Below, in pieces: positions 43,445-53,952 of a DNA stretch of 64,000 nt. Within the stretch, counting starts at the first letter, position 1; every line of letters starts with the position of its first letter. Position numbers and translations under genes: made by a program. Under the pieces are notes generated by a model. That model was not told the DNA's origin. It searched no databases and saw only the letters and a list, made by a program, of their open reading frames with translations. This DNA comes from Russula earlei (lineage: Eukaryota > Basidiomycota > Agaricomycetes > Russulales > Russulaceae), in NCBI GenBank assembly GCA_025769875.1, contig JAGFNK010000090.1, positions 62,001 through 126,000 of the forward strand, in the 5' to 3' direction.

Positions 43445-45921
43445 CGAAAAGAGAAAAACGCGAGGTCGGACAAAAGCACAAGAGTGCCTGGGGTCTAACT
43501 GTGGAGGTTCGAAAAAAAAACCTGGACGAGAGTGTCTGGGGGGCGTGTCTCCTCCCTTACATGAATTACTTTACGTTACACAATACACTACGCATACACC
43601 TACACCACCTTCCCCTTTGACTTTGTAAACCCCTTCGCCATTCTACGCGCGGTGCTGGCTGTCCGTTCACCTGGGACTTTGAAACGCAACGACTGTGTGA
43701 TCGCCGACGCGTAGCTCTGTAACACTTCGGTGCCGCACTAGCCATGCCACGCGCAACCGTCTCTAGCTGCCCCGCCATAACATAATTCAAATTGCATCCA
43801 TCCAAATCTCCGTGCGCCTTCCAATCCAATTAACACCTCCGTACGTGTCAGAAAATCTCGTGATAGCGATAGTAGTGCGCAACCGAGATGAGCATCTAGC
43901 CTCTTCTCTTCCCTTTTTTTACTAGGCAACCCTAGCCGCAGAACGCCTCTGGACCGTCAAGGTCTAGGTCTCGACCCCTCGGTACGGAGACGATACAAGT
44001 TGGGAGATCCTGTCCGTCAAGTTCAGGGTTGAATGCCTTGCTATCGCCACACAGAACGGTGCGTTTCGTTTTTTTTTTTTTTTTTTTTTTTTTTGCTTTT
44101 GGCCTGCCCAGGCTCGAGGTGCAGAAGCTACGATATGCCGACACGCGAGAAAGGGGAACGTAACGGCCGATAGAAGTTCGTTTCTGCCCCACGATTTCTG
44201 GCGTTTTTCGTAGTGATGAGACTCCCGAGCCTCTTACGACATTTCCCCGCCGCGCGGTTGCCAACACACACGCCCCCTCTGGCTTCACGCACATTGATCA
44301 TCATCTCTCGCCACACAAACGTACTTCCGTCTCATGATCAAGGGTCCATGCGTACAGGTACGAACGAAAAGTCCGATATCGCCCGACAGGATCTCCGCGG
44401 AACGACTCCATGGTCGAGCGTGCGACAGGATCCGGGTACCGGACTCTTTAGAGACAACACGCTTGCGTTGTTTTCTCAGAACGTGTTGGAATTCTATACG
44501 AGTCGGTTCTCGTCAGAATCTCCGAGTGTATATTCTACGTGCAACTCGCGACACGTCCCTTGTCCTGCTTCGATCTCGCCTCGGTTTCACGCTCAATATG
44601 TCCATTCGATCTTCGCAAGAGGAAGAGAACGATAACAATAACGAACACCTGAATTGAAAGGCACGCGAGTAAGGCAGGCGGCGCGTTCATCGTCGATCTG
44701 CGTCGGGGAGCATGTTTCGAAAAACAAAAACAAAAACCGTACTCACTTCCTTTGTCTCAGAACAAGGTCTTTTGTATGCGAGGCGAACTATTCGGTAGCG
44801 CACAATGGAATCGGAATCAACTAAGATAGAGGGACACTTTCGATTGCAAGACTCTGTCAAGAAGTCAACGTGCAATGCGGACCACACGCATATACTAAAT
44901 GGCAGGATTCTGCTTCCTGCTTTGTGTCGCCCCTAGTGGAGAGCATGACGCGGTCAAACTCGAATGAGACGCGTACCCTCTGCGCCCCCCTGTGATAAGG
45001 TGAACGCGTTCATTCGCGCCTGACGCCGACCAGGCTTTGCTCGGTCGAAACCTTTTGCAAGTGTTCGTGCCCGCGCATAGAGCCCAGAGCAGGCGGACTT
45101 TTCTTCTTGGGAACGGGACGCGAACATCACATCACATTGCCGAGTATCACGACGCCCCGTAGACGCTCGTGCACACACGCGCACACATACGTTCATATGT
45201 GTATATATAAATGGATCAATGGATGAAATCAAAAAGTCAATGAATGGATCCTTCTGGTGGATTCCGCCGCCGTCGTGATATATTACCAGCGCCGGACGAC
45301 GCGCGTTGACAGGCCTCGCCCTTCCAGAGAGCTGAGAGTGAATCCGCCTGATTATGTCACCTGGATTGCAGGGTTTTTGGCATCCACCATCATCATAACC
45401 ATGCGGTATGCAGTGCGACCAGAATATCCCACCATCAATGCCGGGTGGGCTGCGAGCGCCGATCATACCGCCTTTTGACCAGAGCGAGAACGCCCGGAGA
45501 GATCGATGATTGCATCGCATGACACAACAGCCGCGGGAGGAAGGAGCGACGATGACCCTATGTGAAGTCTGTCGCTCTGTGATCGGGATAAGCGTTCCAA
45601 CTCGTAGCGCCGCGCTCAAAGTTGGTTTTGACGTCATCAGCTGGGCAACCACAGTGGGAATATGAGTCAGCCACGGGTCTGGGTCTGTCGAGGTGCTTCT
45701 GCGACTTAAATCGGTTCAGTTGCCCCACCCCCTGTCATCACCTGACTGACACAATCCTGTCGGGGACCGCAATCATCAATGGGTAGCCCAGGCCCTGAGC
45801 CTAACTTTATGTTCTATACGAACGCGCGTGATGCACGGAGGGGAATAATCCCAGCTCGACGCCACGTACACCTACATGATTTCTTTCGTACATTACACAT
45901 CAGGTTGGGGGCTCATTCTCA
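43445..45921. other. Gene-poor interval
   Basis: 2.5 kb without a recognised gene. It contains a 26-T run at 44069-44094 and several unlinked frames below 150 codons. A 232-codon minus-strand frame (45652-44954) has low-complexity, arginine-rich composition and no family resemblance. A CA/TA-rich patch lies at 45170-45210. Upstream regulatory DNA of the coiled-coil gene must be at the left end. Confidence 0.45.
44069..44094 (+). repeat. 26-T homopolymer
   Basis: Uninterrupted T run, the longest in the window. It may be the poly-A tail of a reversed non-LTR insert, but no coding remnant adjoins it. Confidence 0.75.
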
Positions 45922-48400
45922 TCATGGAATATAGATCCTGGAGAATCCTTCGACCCTGTTTAGATAGTCAGCTCCAGGGCCCCCTCGAGAGCCAGGCAAC
46001 GAAGAGGGACTTGCCGTTGACGACAACATGGACAAGTATGCTTTGATGCTGGAAGGCGGGATGCGAGATTTTGGCGACAGTCATCGCAAAGTGCTAGACA
46101 CCTGGAGTACAGAGGTTGCCCGTCCTGTGAGATAAAACCACTCACTGGTGGGAAGATAAACAGGAGAGGCTCACCTACAGGGCCAGCAGATGATTTGCCG
46201 CTCTTCGGCTGTGCATATAACACAATTCCTGCGCAATTCATTCGTTGAGAGATCTCGGCTCTCTCTCTTGCCGTTGACGAATTCATGCCATGCCCTTTGC
46301 TCGGGATCTTCTTGGCCAGAGATCATACTTCTGTATCTCCGGCGCGTCAAAGGCGATGGCAATGTATCCGTCATATGAGCAAGTAAGTATGGTGCGGTTG
46401 CTGATGTCGTAGCAGCCGAAAGGTCGCTGAACAACGCTAAGGTGTCAATATCCTGGCCTACGATGTCAACCTCATGTTCGTCGTCGTCGTCCACCTCCTC
46501 CTCCTCCTCGTCGTCGTCATCGTCGCTTTGAGTTGAACTTCTTGGAGAGGAAAAATCGTCTTCGTCGTCGCTGAGTACCTCACCGGAGAGGAAGCGCTCG
46601 TATATGTCTCGCTGATCAGGAATGGAAGGCTTGGACTGGCCTTCGTGAAAAACGGCAGGTGGTTGGGCGTCTAGATTATGTGACTGCCCATCAGGGACTG
46701 CGGGTGGTCGAAGGAAAACGGGTTGGCCACGTAGAAGTCGTCCCGCCATCCGCCCAAGCCCGATTCCGCACCTCGCAATTGCGAAACAAAACCTTTTGAA
46801 CTCAATGAACCATGTCGCATCAACCAGATGGCCGCCGTGCGTCGCAGAGTCGACCTTGACCCGCCTAATTTCATTGGCAAAGCCTTTTTTCCATGTGCGT
46901 CGATCTCCATGGCACTCAGCCATGTGCGTGATCGATGATACACCAGAACGATTCATCTCGGCTTCACCGTATTGTACTTGATGCTTCTTCGTGGTTTCTG
47001 CGTGATCGGCAAGAGCAATCCAGCTCACTTCATTGCCAAGTCCAGCCACGCTTGTTGCATCCAAGCTGGCGATGCCCAGACGGAGTAGAACGATGGAAAA
47101 ATCTTCGTCCCATTTCGGCATGAGCGACGCGGCGTGTCCAATAAAAGGGCGAGTTATGGACCCCTCTAACATCAGCTGCGTGAGCATATTGAGGGAAAAC
47201 GCGACGGCGATGACGAGGAGAAGCAATGACTCGAAGATGCACGACATATAATTGAGCAAGGGGTACGAAGTTGGCGAGAACCAGAGAACCCAGTGAAAGT
47301 GGGCGAGGGTCAGCACTGAACAAATAGTGGTTGGGACTAATCGTTGATTAGACCAGCTCTTCTTTGCACCGATGACATGGATCATGGAAAGCTAGAACAA
47401 AGTGAGCATGATTGCATCGCCTAAAAATACTCACTTACCTGGAACAAAGGGATATAAATAGTGAAAATTACGTTCAAGTCTGGGCGGGAGGGAAGACCCT
47501 CCGGTTTTACTAGATGAGTCAGAGGCGAGGAGTAGAAGTGCAGCATGAAGGAATAGCCGAACTGTATTCGGAAGTCATGAAAAGGCGGAATATATATAGG
47601 GCAGAAGAAGGACAAACCAAATTGAACGGTGAAGCAGGAGTGGACCCACTGCCTTCCAACCCCTTTGTCAATGCACCGACGCATAATGCCCCACATACTG
47701 CCCGAAACGTAAACCAGCATATCTCATCCATTTCCCTTTGGGCTACCCAGTTATCTAATAGTCGAAAAGGCTTCCATGAGGTGGGGAAGCGGTCGGAGGC
47801 TTGCAAAAGCAAGGTGGACCAAAGGACGAGGGATTTGAGAATATAATACATGGTTGGCAGCCGAAGAGCTACTCTGGAGTAGGTGGAAGAAAGATCAACC
47901 GGGAAAACAGAGGGTAGAGGCAGACGAAGCAGGGACCAACGGGTCCGTAAGTTGGGGCTTGAACGGGTGTGATGTGGTGGAAGACGCCGACCTGGCACGA
48001 CAATGTTTTGGATGCGGTTCAAGAGCAGAGCCTGCGTACGAAGCGAGGTAAGACAGAGGTAAGAGGCATCTCCATGAACGCGTCTTACCATCGCCAAGAG
48101 AGAAACTGCGTATCCAGACGCGAAGAAAGACCAGGGGCCAGGAAAGCGGGGGAATGTGGGGGGTGCACTCGCCATGTGTACCATGGGCACACCTCCATCC
48201 GTGCCATATGCCAAGGGAGACGACATTATCTGATTTGGGTCCCCTTCTCTATCAAATAACCCGTCAAACCACATGAGCCGAGCGAGCACACGAAAAGGTG
48301 CAGTGAGGAAGAATTTGAGTGTGTGTATGCCGATAGACGGCGGAGAGGGATCGTTTGCATTCCTAGAAGAAAAGGGAAGGAGAATTGGAGGGACATTCAT
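45922..48400 (-). CDS. Asi1/Asi3-like membrane RING ubiquitin ligase
   Basis: Exons on the minus strand: 48400-48089, 48031-47650, 47479-47439 (41 nt), 47391-46175, 46101-46015, 45955-45922 (690 aa). Several hydrophobic segments lie in residues 80-420, with IVVPGRR, DLSSTYSRVALRLPTMYYI and QLSMIHVIGAKKSWSNQRLVP between them. A long acidic stretch (DDDDDEEEEEVDDDDEHEVD) lies near residue 560. The C-terminal RING begins RRNCVICTAEERQIICWPC and continues CLALCDDCRQNLASRLP, HTCPCC and VEGFSRIYIP, the conserved Asi-type ending. Yeast Asi proteins form an inner-nuclear-membrane E3 that destroys mislocalised proteins; by homology this protein does likewise. The last intron (46014-45956) has a GCAAGT donor. 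Head to head with PGS1. Confidence 0.83.
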
Positions 48401-48526
48401 AGGAAACAGAGTGTATCTGAGGAGAGTGGTTGGTGGTGATGCAGCATGTTATGGGGAGGAGCGAACGGCGAGTGACATTCGCCATATCTCGGCTTGGACC
48501 CCTGGCTCCATCCACAGCCACGACCC
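48401..48526. promoter_or_regulatory. Shared promoter of the Asi-like gene and PGS1
   Basis: Only 126 bp lie between the two start codons, so both promoters must overlap. No TATA box is evident on either strand. A PGS1 start at 48494 instead of 48527 would shorten it further. Confidence 0.55.
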
Positions 48527-50336
48527 ATGCTTGGTTTCTCCTGGCCCGCTCTCCTGCGAGCTGGTCAGCTATGTCTTCTTTCACATATAACAAGCTCTCA
48601 GCGTTACCTCCATAGCATAGCGCGGTATCCAAATATCCAACATTTTGCATCCTCGTTAGCGCAGACTCAACCATCGTTCACTCTCGCATCCGAAAAGGTG
48701 CTCATATTATCCGACCCCGATGACTTCTACGCTCGATTGATCGTGAGACATCAATTAAAATTGTCTCTCTTTATCCGTGGTGACCGCTGTACGATTAGGG
48801 CTTGATACGAGGTGCAGAGAGACGACTGTTCATCTCATCCCTTTACATTGGGTCGACAGAAACGACATTGGTGAGCACCCATTGAAAAAAAGCTGTTACC
48901 ACCGGGACTCACTCAGTCAGATAGAAACCATACGCGACACGTTGCGCTGCAAAAAGTCCCTTCACGTTTATCTTCAGTTAGACTATAATAGGTCAACGAG
49001 ACCTGGATCGTCCTCGACCGCGGCTCTTCTAGCCCCCCTGCTCAAAGAGTTCCCGGACAGGTGTCATGTCTCGCTCTTTCGTAGTCCGAAGCTAAAGGGT
49101 GTGCTTTCAAACCTCGTTCCCCCGCGGTTCAATGAAGGCTTCGGGACGTGGCATGCCAAGATTTATGGCGCCGACGACACAGTCATGATCAGCGGGTAAT
49201 TAACGTTATGATTGTGCAAACTTGGACGTACCTACTGACATTCACCTATATAGTGCCAACTTGAACAAGTCATATTTTACAGACCGGCAAGACCGCTACT
49301 TACTGTTTTCTTCAGCCCCAGACTTATCGAGCTATTGTTTCGACTTTCTGAAGGCTGTTTCAACTTTCTCGTACAAGCTACTTCCTTCGTCAACACCCAA
49401 CAAATTGAGGACGCTTTTCGTGCCCCACTGGCCACACTCATCGACTCACCCACTTCACATCGAGCCGCAAGCAAGGTTTGCTTTGTCTACCCTGCAGCGC
49501 GACTATAATTTGAAGAGTGGCAACATCCATGACCACCTTCAGATAGAGGACTCTGTGGTGATATTTCCTGTGATACAGGCCGGGCAATTCAATATTCGAG
49601 AGGAAGAGGACTGTTTGAGGCGACTCTTCTATCATGTGGGACATATTGATTCTCGACACATGACTCCCGATTTCCACCCACTGTTGAACCTGACTAGTGG
49701 TTATTTTGGGCTGTCCAATTCATATAAGAATCTGATCCTCAGGTCGCATATTCCTACTAGTATCATCTGTGCTAGCCCTGAAGTAAGTTATTCTGTCGCT
49801 CCAATTCAATTGACTACCTACTACTCTCGTCAGGCAAATGGTTTTTATGGTTCCAAAGGAATATCTAGCCGTTTACCAGAAGGTTACACGTGGCTCGAAC
49901 AGAAATTTATGGCGGCCGTCCGCAACTCTCAATTTCAAGATCATCAGTCTGTTCCTGGATCTGTGGAGCTCAAGGAGTGGAACAGACACGGCTGGACTTA
50001 CCACGCGAAGGGTGTGTTCACCGGTTTCCTTTCCTTGCCTCTAATGCTGAAACTAATTTCACGTCTGGTGCGTCTGCCGAAGGGATTTGGTTGTCACCAC
50101 ATCCTAAGTCTCCACCCATCCTTACCCTGTTCGGTTCTACAAACCTCAACTCGCGCTCAGCAAACCTAGATACCGAGCTGTCCTTTGTAATGCTCGCGAA
50201 CTCCGTCACTGTTCAAAAGAAGCTTCAGCTCGAGCTCCAAGGTCTGAATGATTTTGCAGAGGACTGGAAAGGAGGTCGAAGAAATGTGCGACCCGTCACA
50301 AAATTTTTAGTATGGCTTCTGAATGGGTACCTGTGA
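48527..50336 (+). CDS. PGS1: Phosphatidylglycerophosphate synthase
   Basis: Mitochondrial enzyme making PGP from CDP-diacylglycerol and glycerol-3-phosphate, the first step toward cardiolipin. Exons: 48527-48742, 48799-48870, 48921-49195, 49254-49782, 49834-50011, 50083-50336 (507 aa). The start gives MLGFSWPALLRAGQLCLL, a likely mitochondrial presequence; an in-frame ATG lies 33 bp upstream. PLD-superfamily signatures: ERRLFISSLYIGS; LQLDYNRSTRPGSSS; the first HKD WHAKIYGADD with ISGANLNKSYFTDRQDRY across an intron; the second HKD region WTYHAKGIWLSP; and LFGSTNLNSRSANLDTELSF. All catalytic residues expected for Pgs1 are present. Five introns of 50-71 bp keep frame. Confidence 0.92.
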
Positions 50337-50974
50337 GATCAACTCTCGATGCCCTGACAACCTCCTGCCAATTCCCCTCTTATGCAAGATTAACGATCTT
50401 TCCTTTTTACACCTTATCTCGCAATACTTTATATCGTACTGCATAGACCTACCACACCTCGGTTCCAACATTTAATTTACTCATGACGACGCGCAAATCA
50501 TGACCTATTATGACAGGCAGTAGAATATCATTCATTTGCCAAGCGCGATGAATCTATATAGATGTCGAGCCACTACTTGTGTGCTTGTGTGCGCTGTGAT
50601 GTTACATCACTCATTCCACTCTATTCACCCGGTTGTCGTCTGAGGCGGTCCTAAGTGTCCTTGAATTTGAGGCTTCCAACGGCCTCCCGCTCGACTGTGC
50701 CACTGCTTGTTGTATGTATCAGTGGTGTGATGTATTCAAATTTCCGGGAGTCTCGCTCGCACCAAATACGTCAAATACGCACATACAACACGTCATTCAC
50801 GTGATCGTGAACATATGACAAATGACTGCCATCCGCGCTGAGCGATTCCAGTTTCCAATATGTTCGTCCAGTGAGTACCACCCAGCGTCTCAGTGTCCCA
50901 TAACTCATTCACACCAGACATTCGTAAGTTATGTCTGCGCGGTCTGTATTACCGTCATAACGCTGCTTTCCGAG
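50337..50974. other. Intergenic region / undefined 5' part of the metacaspase gene
   Basis: No convincing first exon of the metacaspase could be fixed here. A peptide with SSEYHPASQCP ending at a GTAAGT near 50927 may be an upstream exon. The rest looks non-coding. Confidence 0.35.
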
Positions 50975-52872
50975 ACAATTCGAAGAGGATGGCGCACAAT
51001 GGCACCCTGATACCGCACAGTGGAATCCTGATGTCGCCCAACCGCATCCTGATGTCGCACATCCTTTCGCTCCGCCTCAGCCTCCAGTTTCGTGCGTATA
51101 TCTCGAAATAGGGCTTGATAGGAGCATGAGTGCGTCTACATCACAGTGTATCCCGTCCCCGAGAGAATCCCGCCCCCAAGTTCGTTTGCTTCCAGTCTTT
51201 TCAGCTTAAGGAACGAGCGCTCTGATGTAACCCATGCCTTCACTTAGTACATCCGATTCACGGATGGATCGTCATTGGTCTCCTCACCCGCTATTCCGGC
51301 ATTCACGATGCACAGGCAAACGAAAGGCTCTTTGCGTGCGCGATTTTATTCAAAATCTTTTCATAACGTTGAACGAGGATAAAGGTGGGGATAAACTATA
51401 CCGGACAACAGAACTCATTGCATGGATGCGTGAATGACGCACAGGACGTCTATCAGTTCCTTAACGGTTGGTTGGTCATCTCTCTAATGCTGTGTGCAAC
51501 TGAGATCATCGAGAAAACAGAACATCATCGCTATCCCCATTCTGACATTCTCCTGCTTACTGATCATAATCCAGATCCACGCTCCCAACCAACTCGAGAG
51601 AATCTTCTGAATGCGATGCGATGGCTCGTTGAGGACGCCCAGGCGGACGACGCCTTATTCATTCATTGTCAGTGACCCAGAGAGCTGTGATACACGCAGC
51701 TCCCCTGTTGACGTTGTTGCAGATTCGGGACACGGTGGAAGGGTGCGTGACATGGAGGGGGATGAGTCGGACGGGTTTGATGAAGGTGTGCAGTTCAGCC
51801 TTATACCTAATCGTAGGGACTGAGAAGAGACGACAGTCATCTTTCCGCTCGACTTCAGGACAGCTGGAATCATTACGGACGACGTGACTACCTCGTGACC
51901 CCTATCCCTGACGTATAGTGACTGACGCCGCTACCCTCAAGCTATTACACGACACCCTGGTATTTCTATCTATATTTGATCATCACAATCTAAGTATCCA
52001 CATTCACAGGTTAAACCCCTTCCGGCGGGTTGCCGCCTAACCGTAAGTCCAAGTCATCCTCATGTCACATGCTCTATCATTGACGAATACTAACACATGT
52101 AGGCCGTATTTGACGTAAGCAGTTCGCTATTGGGATGAGCATGGGCAGTACTCATTAAATATTTATTTAGTCTTGCCATTCAGGATCAATTCTAGGTATT
52201 TACCCCCGTTGAGCAGAACCGTGACTGACAATAAGGAGATCTTCTCTGCAAGGTACTGTGTGCGACGCTGAGCGGCCACTACATTCTCCGTCTCCATATC
52301 CATATTGAGTGCTGCATAGTTCCATTCCAATGGAAAACTGAAGTCGTGTCCGGTTTCTCCGGCATTCCGACAGGCCAAAGACACGCCAGCGGATGTAGTA
52401 TGCCCCAAAGTTTGCTAGGGAGACAAGAATTCCTAAATAGAAAACCTGTAGATCTGTTTAAGCGGCTGTGACGATTCGCAAACGAGCGCAGATGTCGCCC
52501 AAGGAGGAACAGCCGTGGGTGCCATGAGCTGTGTGAGGAATCGCTGAGATCATCACTTCCAACCTCATTGACACTCTCGATGATCTAGGCTTTTCTAGAG
52601 GTATTAAGTAGGTGCTTTCGATTTCGAAGCCAACTCTCCTGATTCATGGTCCTCAGAGGGCAACCCCGAGATAACCTACATTGATCTGTTGCGTGGTGTA
52701 CGGTGTGTACCCAACATCCCGTGATATGCTCATGCGAGCCGCTCTACGTAGCCAGAAACTCAAGAAGTATACTCAAAAGCCACAACTGTCAGCCTCGCAT
52801 CAAGTTGTGAGTCACGGAGAAGTTTTCTCACCGCCTGTTTTCCAGGATGGGGGCCTACGTTTCATCATGTGA
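50975..52872 (+). CDS. Metacaspase (type I), many small exons
   Basis: Cysteine protease of clan CD that cuts after Arg or Lys. Exons traced: about 50975-51091 (Pro/Gln/His-rich prodomain, QWHPDTAQWNPDV), 51248-51335, 51385-51466, 51521-51667, 51723-51785, 51837-51883, 51942-51959 (18 nt), 52010-52042, 52103-52114 (12 nt), 52171-about 52253, 52320-52397, 52452-52530, 52612-52702, 52752-52806, 52846-52872. Landmarks: CTGKRKALC then VGINYTG; FIHY+SGHGG (catalytic His); DEVIFPLDFRTAGIITDD; AVFD+SCHSGS (catalytic Cys at 52174); SGCDDSQTSADVAQGG; and KLKKYTQKPQLSASHQ with the final DGGLRFIM. The first exon(s) were not located. Between SCHSGSIL and LPPLSRTVTDN a frame change near 52196 is unexplained, so the gene could be mutated there. 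Confidence 0.72.
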
Positions 52873-53783
52873 CAAGACGAGGATAGAATTGTTCCAGGAA
52901 TTATGGTGGTGATGTAGAGAATCGTCATCTGTCTCTCGGGGTTGCCGTTGTTATTTACGAAATCCGGAAGGAAGATCCGATGTGTGATGACAATTGTTCA
53001 GATGGTCGTCCGACGAAGGTGACGACGGCGACGACGACGACTTGTGACATGTCAGTCTGCCTGAGTATGTGTGCTTGGGCCTTTGCCTCCCTTTCGGATC
53101 AACGCCGGGGCTTGGGAAAAGCGCTCGCAGAAACGAATCACTACATATATATGCTCGGCGCTCACGTCTTTCATATAAGATCGGCCGCGCTGACCCACAT
53201 AAATTCGAAATCGTTCGTTTTCCTCTTCTCAGACGTTTCCAAGGACGCGCTGTGCGATCCCTGTTGACAGTGTCAGAAATGAACGCAGTTCAAGAGTTGG
53301 GGTCGCCTCATTGAGTCATTGGTCAAGCTAACGTTCATCTTTGCACCAATATTTCCGTCTGTCAGCTGAATTCAGATCTCCTCAAGCCGGCCAGTGAGCA
53401 GTTGATCATTGATCTTCTCCGGAGAGTATTGAGTGCCCATAAACTGCAGAAACGAGGTGTACATTGTACGCGATTGATTTGACTTCTCGCGAGTTAATGC
53501 AGGAGGGACCACGGCCGAATGTGAGGTGAATACGAACCATTGCACAGTGGAAGTCGGGCTTGTTGCCCTTAGAGGTCCAAGAAGGTCCCGGACCTGAGCT
53601 CAGTCACTCACCACCTCAGGGGGTGCAGAAACCGCCTCCACACTGTCAGTGCCAGAGATGCTGCTGACACAAGTAATGCACCTGCATCAAGAAAGGTGAT
53701 ACTGGCTCTATCTACCTTCCTATCATCAGGAAAAAACAAAATGGCTATGTAGTGCTATGTAGCTACCATTGTGTCTGTAGCAG
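52873..53783. other. Intergenic region before the second transposon block
   Basis: No gene was recognised. CpG content falls near 53.6-53.8 kb as the MULE E region begins. Confidence 0.45.
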
Positions 53784-53952
53784 CTTTACAACAGTTGTGT
53801 ACTTTTAGCAGTGCTTAGATGATCAAAAATTACTACAAAAGGCATTTGGGTTGGCAAGATAATTGGGGCTACAATCATGTGTGTAAATGACACCAAAGAA
53901 TTTTCTTAATCACTTATTTAATCACTTATTTATTATGTATCTGGAAAATAAA

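Noticed and set aside
44069..44094. Poly-T run as the tail of a reversed LINE insertion
   Set aside because: No reverse transcriptase or endonuclease remnant and no target duplication were seen beside it.
44954..45652. 232-codon open frame on the minus strand
   Set aside because: Arginine- and cysteine-rich, low-complexity, no family resemblance, no intron signals fitting neighbours; most likely a chance frame in GC-rich intergenic DNA.
52980..53314. Two overlapping 80-95 codon frames downstream of the metacaspase
   Set aside because: No similarity to any family recalled, contains simple ACGACG-type repeats; not enough to call a gene.
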